This document shows, piece by piece, positions 12,043-22,300 of a stretch of 64,000 nucleotides of DNA. The position numbers were made by a program, and so were the translations under genes. The stretch spans positions 211,374,639 through 211,438,638 of the forward strand of contig NC_061115.1 in the NCBI RefSeq assembly GCF_002878395.1. The letters are read 5' to 3'. The notes under the pieces are model-generated. The model did no database searches and was not told the origin of the DNA. It was given only the letters and a program-made list of their open reading frames with translations. The stretch is from Capsicum annuum. Taxonomy: Eukaryota; Streptophyta; Magnoliopsida; Solanales; Solanaceae. How positions within the stretch are numbered: position 1 is the first letter of the stretch; every line of letters starts with the position of its first letter.

Positions 12043-12074
12043 GGGGGGGAAATGAGGGGGGGGGGGGGTGGGGG
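11994..12074 (+). repeat. Long G homopolymer and G-rich tract
   Basis: An almost uninterrupted run of about 45 G (11996-12040) is followed by GGGGGG-rich text to 12074. Open frames here only encode poly-Gly or poly-Pro and are artefacts. Such a run is prone to assembly error and can form G-quadruplexes. Confidence 0.9.
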
Positions 12075-12110
12075 TTAGAAGAAGAAGGAGAGAAATTTTT
12101 CCTTTTTTGT

Positions 12111-12136
12111 TATATATATATATATATATATATATT
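12111..12136 (+). repeat. (TA)n microsatellite
   Basis: About 12 TA units inside the right arm region of the foldback element. Confidence 0.9.
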
Positions 12137-12829
12137 AGTAGGCGTTTTAAAAATAAAAATTCACGCGTTTTTTTTAAATGCCACGTCAGCATTAGGGGTG
12201 GAGTTAATTCACTTTAAAGATGTTAAGGGGGGTAAATAATTATTCGTAAAATTTAAGTGCTAAACTAAGTAGTCGGGATAAGTTCAAGGAGGTTTTGATG
12301 TATTATCTCTTTATTATTTGTAAATGAAAACAAGACATAAAGTGACCTTCAAAGTTGTCTCAATTTGTTAAAAGACATCTTAACTTTGTGGACGATCTAC
12401 TACCCTACAAAAGTTATATAGAGCATAGTAAATGGGCTATTTTAACTGACTTTATCTTCGATCTTGGAATAATTTTGGGCGCGTGATGGTCACGTTTTTC
12501 TAATTAATTAATTAAATTAAATTAAACTCTCCTTCATCTTTTTCTTCATTAACAAAGCCTCCATCACCATTAAAATCCAAAACAGCAACCACTGCATCAT
12601 CTCCAACTCTTTTCGTCTCTGTTTCATCCAAAAGTTTCACCATTGGAAAAACCTCAAACAGTTCAACATCAATTTCCCAAGTCGTGATTCAATTTTAAGA
12701 CTTCGGGTTCATATTTCAGATTCGAATCTAATTATTAATCTAATTTTATTTTCGATTTTTTTTTTGGAAGGTTGTAGTTGCAACAAAACTTCGAGAATAT
12801 GCTAACTTTAAGGTACCCATTAAAATAAA

Positions 12830-14291
12830 GGAAAAATTACACATATACACAAGGTAACTTTACCTTATTACATAAAATCCCATATTGGAAAAGAAATTAC
12901 AAAAATCCCAAAGTAATTACTTAAATCCCTTAAATTCACTCTTTCTCTCTCATCCCTCTCATACATATCAAAATACCATATTTTGCTCCTATTTTAGTGC
13001 ACCGATTTTTGCTCCATATATGTGCTCCTTTATTTATGCCTACAATCAAGCTAATGTAGATTGATGTACACTATCAATTCACGTAATAAAGGAAATTGAA
13101 TCATTCTTTTTCCTTATTATCCTGTAGCCAATTTAATGTTACAATAACACAAATTTTTCCTTAAAATTATTATAATCTTGTAAATAATTAATGTATAAGG
13201 TGGATATTTTATATGTATAGTGTGATATTATACATTTTGGAAGATTATATTTTAATGTATAAGTTATAATATATCAGACATTACACATTAGTTATTTTGG
13301 AAGACTAATGTATAATATAATTCTTCTGCTATATATTTCATTATGTTATACACTAAGAAAATCTTATTATATTTAAGAGGCATTTTATGTTATTTGGTAT
13401 TGTACAATTAGAAAGTATTACTATTGTATAAGGATACATTATACCTTTTGATAAGGATACAAAAGTATACATGTTTAATGTTAATACTTAAATGTATAGT
13501 ATGACATTATACATTACTGCAGATTATTTTTTAAATGTATAATGTGCCCACATATATGTGCAACTGTTGTATAATGTTATCTTTAATACGTATCAGTTTA
13601 CTGCTATCCTTTTCTCTCTTAATTTGAGTCTTCTTTTATTTTTCAGGACATGAAATACCATATTGACAAACTTTGAAAATTGTTTCTTCAACTCCATGTA
13701 AACCCTTACTCCATTGTCATTCCTTATGATAATTGGAGAAGAATTACCTTCAACAATGTATTTTACTTCAATTTTTTAACGAACTTCGTCAATATCAATT
13801 CCATCGCGATTGTAGCAATCAATTTCAAGAAGGTTATACTTTCCGAAATAATAATTGCGTCACTCTTGTAGGATTGATAAATAATTATCGACTCTCAAAT
13901 ACCCGAATAACGCAACAATATGGGGATGTTCATATTGATATTTTTGAGAATTGAAGAAAGCAATTGATGAACCCTCTTTTTTTTTTAGAACATAATTCAA
14001 CAAAGAAGAAATTTTACTATGATATTTTAGATTTTTTTTAATTGAATTTCAGTTAATATATTTAATCATACACCATATAATGATAGGTAATTAATGGCGT
14101 TAATTAAGGAAGAGAAAGATAACATCTGATTTCTCTTTCCATAAATATAGGCTAATCAGTTTTCTCATACATTCCAGCAATGTATGAGGGACGAACTAAT
14201 ATATAAGTATATTTCTCAATTTCGGGAAAGAGAAAGGCAGTTGGGATTTTAAGTAATTACTTTCACTAGGGAAGAGATTTATGTGGTTTAT
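12830..14291. mobile_element. Foldback element nested inside the previous one
   Basis: The 11-mer ATTAAAATAAA occurs directly before (12819-12829) and after (14292-14302) this segment. Inverted arms share AAGTAATTACTTAAA and the CTCATACAT block (left about 12910-12970, right about 14160-14275). The interior has many variants of TGTATAATGTGACATTATACA. The duplication and arms fit a Mutator-like insertion, although the outermost bases of the arms match poorly. Confidence 0.5.
13620..13960 (-). pseudogene. Coding remnant, possibly MULE transposase N-terminal region
   Basis: The minus strand reads a protein-like frame: DGIDIDEVR, a stop, KIEVKYIVEGNSSPIII, then RNDNGVRVYMELKKQ. The run across the single TAA is collinear, so this was once one exon. 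The segment resembles the region ahead of the zinc-finger domain in plant MULE transposases, where an IRNDxGVRVYxELKK-like string is common. That assignment is from memory of the family and is tentative. No DDE catalytic domain or SWIM finger is present. Confidence 0.4.
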
Positions 14292-14742
14292 ATTAAAATA
14301 AATACTCCATATTTTCTTTCTTTCTTAAATCATGCATTTGTAAATATTTGGGAGAAAGCATATTTGTAAAACGTAATTCTTTGTCTCTTGATTGACAAAC
14401 ATTATGAACCTGATTTAAGAATAGCAACAAGTATTTTTTGTATAAAGCTTCAAGGCTATTTTAATGAAGAAATGGGGAAAATGAGATTTTGGAAGAGAAG
14501 ATGAGTTTTTAAATAATTTAAAAAAATTGCACACGAGAATTTTTAATCGAGGGTTGCAGCCAAATTTTTACATTCACGCGCAACAATTGCGTGAAAGCAA
14601 ACAAGCTCAAAATCGATCAAAATGACCCACTTGTAATGGTCTATATAATTTTTATGAGATAATAGGACGACTGCAAAAAGGTATCTCTTAGCAAATTCGA
14701 TACAACTTTGATGTTCACTTTATGTCTTTTCTCTTTGTAAAT

Positions 14743-14920
14743 TTAGGGGTTATTTGGTTGGGAAACAAGTTATGTTGGGATTAGTCATACTGGAATTAAT
14801 TATGGTGGGATCAGTATTATTTTCTAGTTATTATTTGGTTTGTGGTACTAAAAATAATGTGTATTGCATTTTTTTTTAAGAATAGATAGTTTGTTTACAA
14901 AAATACCCTTCACCTTATTT
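14743..14920 (+). mobile_element. Left arm of a foldback/hAT-like MITE
   Basis: The arm begins GGGGTTATTTGGTTGGGAAAC and continues with AAGTTATGTTGGGATTAG. No inverted partner lies within several kilobases. The closest match is the inverted arm at 35275-35437. Confidence 0.5.
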
Positions 14921-15643
14921 AGTTAATTATTTTTCTTTATATTAAATCATACAAAAAAAATTGAAAAGTTACTAATTTTTTTTTTTTAACTTTAGAAGTT
15001 TCTTTTTCCTAAAAATACATGTTAAGAAATTTATGTTGATATTTCTTAAACGTGTATAAATCTTTAATATTTCACGTTAAATTACTTATTTTGTCCTAAT
15101 TCTATAAAATGTTGGTAGTTTCATTTTTTGTTACAAAAATTTATCATAAAAAATGTGAAAAATAATTACTCTCATTTTTCATTATTTAGTATCATCAATA
15201 TTTGACGAGTTAAATTGTATATTTTTAAAAAATAAATTTTCAAACATTTTTAGTTATATATACAAAATAACTTTTTATTTAATAATTAAGTATGACTAAA
15301 TCAGAAAGAAAATGTCAAGATACTTTAATTAATTGTTCATGATAAGTTTGTTAAAAAAAATAAATTGAAGTAAGATTAATAAAAAATTTACAAAATATAA
15401 GGCCAATATACCCTTGGATCAATGTTGAATTTGATTGTATAAATAGCTCTCATAGTGTCACTATCATTTTTCTATGACTAGTCACTTTTGTAGAATTTAA
15501 TTAGTCCATGTAATTTTTCAAATTTATCAAAATAGATAAAAAAAATTGTAGAACAATTAAAATTTAAATTAGGAATAAAAATTGACCAAAAAAAAAAATG
15601 ATGTGAGGACTACCAAAATCTCACATTCTCTCTTATGTATCTT
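14921..15643 (-). mobile_element. Probable Helitron 5' portion, minus strand
   Basis: On the minus strand the segment starts beside CTAG with AAGATACATAAGAGAG and TTTTGGTAGTCCTCAC, the same 5' end text as the unit beginning at 16849. Its 3' hairpin end was not found, so the length is uncertain. The rest is AT-rich without genes. Confidence 0.4.
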
Positions 15644-16850
15644 CTAGTTATCCGTAGCCCGTGCTAAGCCCGGGCCCAAACGCTAAATATAAAAATAATA
15701 ATGCTTTAATTAAAAAAATTATTTATATTATATTCTTTTACTGTATAATTAATAAAATCTAATGACATATCAAAATGAATTGTCCATAAATTTTCATTAT
15801 TACTAAATTTGTCAAAAATTTACAATAAAAAGATATAAAGAGTAATTTAATTGGCTTTTTTATTCATAGTTATAGAATTTTTAGTTTTGACATACTCCTT
15901 ACAAAATTATTTTCCTCCATAACTAGTAAGTAATCTTCATTACGTTACCTTAATTAGATAGTACCAATTTACTATAAGTTTTTGGTTATGTAAGAATTCA
16001 GTTGTCTTAATTTTGATTTTAAAAAAATTATTAAGATCATCATCATTATATAAAACATATTCATTATAATTTACCTATAAACATTAAAAATAAAATATAA
16101 TATAGATCAGAGAAAGTAAAGAGCTACAAAAAATCATAAAAAATTACTATTCTTTAAATGTCTTACTTCTTTTTTGGTATGTCTAAAAAAAAGATTTTTT
16201 TATAGTTTGTAAGTTTTTCAATTTTAACATTCTACATGACAAGTCTAAGACCACAAGATTTAAAAACTACATACTCCATTCATCTCATATTAGTTGTCCA
16301 CATTATCAACAATAATAGCCCAAATTATTTGTCAATTTTCAAAATAAAATAGAATTAATTGAATTTTTCTATTTTACTCTTACAATTGAAATTCTTTTTT
16401 AAGTGTATGCAAATTTATATTTTAAAAAAAAATTGTAAAACTACTCTTCTTATTTATGATTATGTAAGGGCATGTGACGAAAAAAGTAGACAACCAATAT
16501 AGAATAGAAGGAGCATATTTTAAAATCACAAAATTTAAAAACTTTAATTAAAATGAAAGGAGTACAATATTAAAGACTCAAGATACATCAATCATAAATA
16601 TTCATGTAAAAATATACTTAAAAGAAAAGGATTTTTTTTAAAAGAAAAGAAAAAGAATTGAGTGTCAAATAAATTAAGGAAAAGACAAAAGAAAGAAATG
16701 ATTGTAAAGGAAAAATTAAGAAAAAATAAATAAAAGAAAGAGCCATATGGAGCAACATGAACAAAAGAAAAAGTCATATGGATCAACATGAATGGATAAA
16801 AAGTTTTGTGAGAACTACCAAAACTTGGTATCCTCACTTATATATAAGTA
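15644..16850 (-). mobile_element. Non-autonomous Helitron, minus strand (unit 1)
   Basis: The 3' end on the minus strand has a GC-rich hairpin (GCCCGGGC-TTA-GCACGGGC) about 9 bases before CTAG. The next base is A and not the usual T. The 5' end abuts unit 2 at 16849 with CTTATATATAAGTGAGG. No Rep-helicase coding is present. A Stowaway-like MITE (16274-16513) is nested in it. Confidence 0.5.
16274..16513. mobile_element. Stowaway-like MITE
   Basis: The left end CTCCATTCATCTCATATTAG and the right end (complement CTCCTTCTATTCTATATTGG) form inverted repeats, continuing with TTGTCCAC and TTGTCTAC. A TA precedes the left end. The size of about 240 bp fits the family. Confidence 0.6.
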
Positions 16851-19258
16851 CTAGTCAACTGTACGTGCTTTGCATGTGTGTCACATTCATTAATACTAAT
16901 AAAGTTATGAGAAGAAGCACGTGTGTCACGTTAATTAATACTAATAAAGCTATGATAAGAAGTTAAAATAGTACAAAATTATATTGTATAAACGTAATAT
17001 TAAATTACTTTTGTATAAATCAATACCATAGTCTTTGATTATATGAGCATTTTCATATCATGTATATAAATGAGCATTTTTTTTCGATTAACTCAAAAAT
17101 CTAACCGTTAAGGATCCACATTGATAAGAAATATCTTATTGATTTGGTTATCGATTTAGTACAACAACAATATGCCTAGTATATTTCCACCAAGTGGTGG
17201 TTATCGATTTAATATGCTTAGAAATTTAAAACAAATAAAACGAATCGATAATGCATAATATCGAACTATAAATCAACTGATGACGGAATACCTTAGAAAG
17301 GAGTAAAACTTGTGGCAACCTAAAAGAGAATCATCATTCTCGTAATATAAATTTAAATTTTTAGGTTAGATAGACATTTGATTTTTACTGCTACTTCACT
17401 CGGCGGCAACAAGTTTGTCTTATCCAATTAACACAAGAAATTATTAAAAGGGAATAAGCCATTGTCAATTGTTGTTTACGTATAATTCATATACAATCTT
17501 TAAACTTATCACTGATGAAAATGAATGAAAGAATACGACTTCAATCATAATCTAAATCAGAAAAAAAGTAAAGTAGAAGAAGTGACGGCTTTTCTTTATT
17601 AAAGTTTGATCAAAGCATTATTTAAATAAAATTGTAGATTTTTTCATATATAGAATAAAATTTCAATTCATTTAGAAGTCAAAAACATTTTCTTTATTTT
17701 TTTTTTATCTAAATATAATAGATTTTTATTTTTATTTCATAAATTATCTATCAATACTAAAATAATATGGATTCCAATATAAACTTACAATTTTATTTTT
17801 TTTATCTTTTTGTTTACTTTTCTTTTTCAAGACGTGTTGCTTTTTTGTTTCAACTTTGTATGTTATCTTTTATTAAATAAAATGGCCCAAGAAAAAAAAC
17901 AAGTAAAACTAACTATATTTAAAAGGGATAATTATGATTAGCCATGTTTACATATATTTACTTTTTATATTAAAAAGGTATTACTTATCAAAAATATATA
18001 TTTACTTTCCATAAACAATGAATGTAAAAAATTTAATACATATAAGCTCTAAAATATTAGTGTCATAATTAAATATTTATTTTTAAATGCTTGAAATGTG
18101 TTTTATACGTATATCTCGAGTCAATCAATAAAAGAATATACAAAAAATAAAATTATTAAAAAATATCAATTAACTTTAAAATAAATAAATCCATGAAAAG
18201 ACTCTAACTTTGGCTTATATACAAAGAAAAATGAAAAAAAAAAACAGATAGTAAAAAGAAAGTATATCCTAATTTTAAATAAAAAAAATGCTTGTAAGCT
18301 GCAAAGTATCATTTATTTATTCGAGAAAGTTATTTTAATTGACAATAAAACTAAAATTACCTTTGGAAAGAGTGTTTGATCAGATTCTGTATGTATGATA
18401 ACAATTGGACTTCACCAAAAAAATAAAAAATAAAAATTGGAGCCTGTATCCAAAAAAAGAATAAAAAATTCTTAAAGTAAATGAATAAACACAGTGATGA
18501 TATGCTAAATCTCATGATTTATTTACAATTAAAATAATTTCATACAAGCAAAAATTTAAAAGGAACTTCGTATAATGAAGAACGCTAGAAAAACTTAAAG
18601 AATCCAAGAAGAAAATATTAATTAATCATCAATCAAAATCAAAACAAAACTAAGAATAAGAAGAAAATATAGAGGTAGAAGATATTTTTCTAGTAAACAT
18701 TTAATCAAATAACTACTTAAATAGAATTGTAGACATTTTTTTTATATATAAGATAAAATTCTATTTGATTTAGAAGTGTTAAATATTACGAGTTCTTGTG
18801 TGAATAAAATATATTTTTTTCTTTTCATTCATATGTTTTTTAAAAAAGTACATATTTTGGTTCCTAAATTTTTTTCATTAATAAATTAAATTTTTTCATC
18901 ACTAAATTGGTACCTTTTCTTTTATGTCTTTTTCTTAACTATAATGTTTGGTTATTCTTACCAAAAAAAAACACGTTTGGTTCTTAATTTTTTTTATTTT
19001 TTTTTCAAGGATAATTTTTTTCCTAAAAATTTGTGTAGGATTCCCAACTATAAAATTGTCATATCACATTTAATGCCCTTTAGTTATGTGATTCTTTGTT
19101 ATTTTTATTTTTGTATCCTAAATATTTGAATAATAATTTAATGAAAATTAATTTTTTTAAAAGTAAAAAGACGATTTTGTTTATTGCGGGATGTGAAGGG
19201 TAAAAAGTTTAAATCACTTTTCTAAAAGTCTTCACACTTTTAATATATTATATATAGA
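16851..19258 (-). mobile_element. Non-autonomous Helitron, minus strand (unit 2)
   Basis: The minus-strand 3' end is CTAG followed by T (16854-16850), preceded by a hairpin built from ACGTGC-TTT-GCATGT. The 5' end at 19258 reads TCTATATATAATATATTAAA and then GTGTGAAGAC, a typical plant Helitron start. The interior is AT-rich with no open reading frame of note. A 40-bp retroposed tail lies inside at 17159-17198. Confidence 0.55.
17159..17198 (-). mobile_element. Extremely truncated RTE/TS-type retroposon tail
   Basis: A 40-bp insert containing ACAACAACAATATGCC and CCACCAAGTGGT is flanked by perfect 13-bp duplications GGTTATCGATTTA at 17146-17158 and 17199-17211. The insert is the inverted 3' end of the RTE LINE/TS SINE family, whose tail is a TTG repeat. 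Everything upstream of the last 40 bases was lost on insertion. Confidence 0.75.
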
Positions 19259-19416
19259 TATAGATTATATATATAGATATAATAGCTATAATTTATATCT
19301 ATATCTATAATCTATCTATAATCTATATCTATATCTATATCTATATCTATATCTATATCTACATCTATAATCTATATCTATAATCTATAATCTATATCTA
19401 TAATCTATAATCTATA
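19245..19416 (+). repeat. TATC/TATA-type microsatellite between two Helitron 5' ends
   Basis: About 160 bp of TATCTA and TAATCTATA variants, lying exactly between two inverted copies of the same Helitron 5' end (19195-19258 and 19417-19500). Confidence 0.8.
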
Positions 19417-19977
19417 TCTAAAATATATTAAAAGTGTGAAGACCCATAGAAAAGTGATTTGAACTTTTTGCCCTTCATTAAAAGAACCTACAATAGACAA
19501 AATCGTCTTTTTGCCCTTTTTTCTTATTTTATAATATTAAATATTAACTATAATAAATATATGAGAATTTTTATATATGAGAATTTTTGTTTTACCCAAA
19601 GACTCCTAAATATATAAAATATAAAAGTCCTAGATATATAAAAATTTATTTTAGATAAAACTGTCATTTAATTAATATCTTACTATTTAGGCATTTAAAA
19701 TTTTGGCAAACTAATATTATATTTCTTGGAAAACCCAAAACTACCATAAAATTTTGCTTTATATTGTACCGTAGGTTTTTGATTTATTTATACTAATATT
19801 TTGGTAAAATAATAATATTTTCCTTTATGAAAGCTACTGGAACAAAAAGTTCCCTACTATACTATAAGGAAAAGTAGTAGTACGACGAAGAAGTGTTCTG
19901 CATGAAGCTCCAATTAACAAACTTATACCACCAAATAATTTATTAAAACCTAATTCTTAAATCTTATATTTGAATTA
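19417..19977 (+). mobile_element. Helitron 5' fragment, plus strand
   Basis: It starts TCTAAAATATATTAAAAGTG, GTGAAGACCCATAG, matching the end of unit 2 in inverted orientation, and continues through AACTTTTTGCCCTTC. It is cut off where unit 3 begins, so its own 3' end is missing. Confidence 0.5.
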
Positions 19978-20484
19978 CTAGAGGTGCATCGCCCGTGTCA
20001 GCACGGACCTAACATTAAGATATTTATTTATCTTTTCAATCTTGATATATTTAAATAAAAAAATTTAATAAAAGGATTGCATATATTTTTTAGAATTCAT
20101 CCGGAATCTAGAATGAGTTCAACATATGTTATTTTAATATGTATTTAGATAATTTAAGTTGTTAACTATTGTAATTTTTAATATTTTTATGTAATTTTTA
20201 AATTAACATACACTACTTTTCTTATCTAAATTTTTGTGACTTTGATAGTCAATTATATTTTAAAAATAATTTAAGTTTTAAATTATTATAATTTAGAATA
20301 CTTTTTTTCTACGATCGTAATTTATAATATTTTTTATGTAATTTTTGAATAATATACGCTACTCTCCTTGTCCAGAGTTTTGTATCAATGATAGCCAATT
20401 ATATTTTTTAAATAATTTAAATTTTTTATCATTGTAATTTATAATATTTTTTCTATTTCAACTTATGCGGCACAATGCTTAAAT

Positions 20485-21490
20485 GACCATAATAATTAAT
20501 TAGGGGTGATATAAGGGTGATATAGTAAAATTACAACTGAAGCAGCGAAGCACAAATGTCTTAAATGACTTACAACAACTAATTAGAAGTGACATAGCGA
20601 AATTACTATAAAAAATACTTGTGAAAAATTTAAATGGACCTCATATAAGATGTCAAGTTAATTTGAAACATGAAGAGTTAATTTATTATTTTTATATCTA
20701 TTTTATTTTTATTAAATATTATTAATCTTGTAATGCTTAAATGACTTATAATAATTAATTAGGGGTGATATTTAGTAAAACTATGATTGAAGCAGCTGAA
20801 ACAGACATATCATAAACGTCTATTTTAATTTTTTTAATAAATATTATTTATTTTTAATATATAAATGACTTGTAATAATTAATTAAGAATGATATAATAA
20901 AATCACGATTGAAGAAAATTAATCAGACATGTCAAAAATATTTATTTTATATTTTTTAATTAAATATTATTTATTTTTAATATATAAATAACTTATAATA
21001 ATTAATTATAGGTGATATAGTAAAATCATTGATTCAATATTATTAATTTTTCAATACATAAGTGACTTATAATAATTAATTATGGGTGATACATTAAAAT
21101 CACGATTGAAGCAGCTGAAGCAGAAATCAGTCATCTTTTTAATTTTTTTTGTTAATTATTGTTATTTACAGTACTTTGTATTTTATTTTTAAATAATATA
21201 TGTTGCTTTATATCTTTTTCTGTCCCATCCTAATTTATGTGGCACTAATATAATTTTGATAGTTAATCAAATATTTTATGTTGACATTTCATTTTATTAT
21301 TCTTAATTTTCTAATATATAAATGACTTATAATAAGGGGTGATATAGTAAAATCATCATTTGAAAGACGACAATTTAGTTTAAAATATCAAGAGTTAATT
21401 TCGCATTTTATGTCTATTTTTTTAATTAAATATTATTTATTTTCTTAATACCTAGATGACTCATAATAATTAATTAAGAGCGATTGATTA
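20485..21490 (+). repeat. Dispersed repeat inside Helitron unit 3
   Basis: Around eight degenerate copies of a unit containing TAATAATTAATTAGGGGTGA, TATAGTAAAATCACGATTGA and AGCAGCTGAAGCAGA, starting near 20490, 20568, 20750, 20875, 20998, 21070, 21330 and 21465. Spacing is irregular. Confidence 0.65.
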
Positions 21491-21929
21491 TGTTATTACT
21501 ATAAAAATTAATATAATTTTATCATATCCAATAGTAATCATCGATTACTCACCGGAGTAGTATATTAATTAAATGCGGGATGCTATATTTTGCATATGCA
21601 AAATATGATATTATTAAACATTATTGAATATTGCATTATATTTATATTTCACAATAATAAAATTTTACTATATATTTTTCTTTATTTCGTTTTAACTTGA
21701 TACACATTGATCCAACACAAATTCTAAGAAAATATTCATTAAAAAATTATTTTATTAAATTTAATAATTTGGTACTTTAAAAATTTAAAATTAAGTTTAA
21801 ATATTAGTATTTCTATATAAGAAAAAACTAATTTTAAAATTTAAATTTACTAAAATAAATAAATAAAAAGTTTAATTTCTATACAAAAGTCAATTAAAAT
21901 AACAAAATTGATTTACTTTAAATATTTAG

Positions 21930-22300
21930 TTACAATTAATTAAGATAATTTTTTATTTTGTCATGATTTATGTTGCACCGATAAAATTTGAAAGTTGAAT
22001 AAAATTTTTATCTATTTTTTAAAAAGTATTTTAACTTGTTAATTATTGTGATTTATAATAATTTTTACGTAATTATCGAATAATATATTTACTCCTTGTG
22101 TCCCAATTTATGTGGCTTTGATACAATTTTAAGAGTCAACTAAAATTTTTATATATCTTTTAAATATTTTAAGTTTTTAGTTATTATGATTTGCTGTACT
22201 TTTTCTTTTGTCTCAATTTATGTGGCATTGCTAAAATAATGAGAGTCAATAAAATTTCTATATGTCTTTTAAATATATTAAATTATTAATTATTATGCTT
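21930..22300 (+). repeat. About 130-bp repeat with TTTATGTGGC motif
   Basis: Tandem-like copies share GTCCCAATTTATGTGGC, AGAGTCAA and TTAATTATTGTGATTTATAA. Related copies lie at about 20110-20470 and 21150-21300 in the same Helitron, and in reverse orientation at 57470-58320. Confidence 0.6.

Larger units (their letters stand above)
11019..12309. mobile_element. MULE-type foldback element (Pack-MULE) with Sar1 exon
   Basis: The ends are inverted copies beginning GAGATAATACATCAAAACC and continuing for over 100 bp (left 11019 to about 11220, right about 12180-12309). Flanking 9-mers ATTATTATT (11010-11018) and TTTATTATT (12310-12318) match at 8 of 9 positions, as expected for a Mutator-like insertion. 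The inner arms carry C tracts on the left (11228-11365) and G tracts on the right (11995-12074), so the single strand can fold far inward. The centre holds a captured Sar1 exon and no transposase. Confidence 0.7.
12317..14742. mobile_element. Foldback (MULE-like) element, outer of a nested pair
   Basis: The left arm near 12325-12500 (GACATAAAGTGACCTTCAAAG) has an inverted partner at 14560-14735 (complement: GACATAAAGTGAACATCAAAG), with similarity through AAGTTATATAGA and GGGCTATTTTAACTGA. The arms are about 150-180 bp. The left boundary abuts the neighbouring element's target duplication. I could not fix a target duplication. Between the arms lies a second foldback element. Confidence 0.55.

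Noticed and set aside
11866..12239. Open frames of 108 and 81 residues across the G/C homopolymer
   Set aside because: They encode only poly-Pro or poly-Gly from the G run, plus Ile-Tyr from a TA microsatellite.
20485..21490. Possible CRISPR-like or satellite array
   Set aside because: Units are degenerate and irregularly spaced and lie inside a Helitron. This is a plant genome, so CRISPR does not apply.
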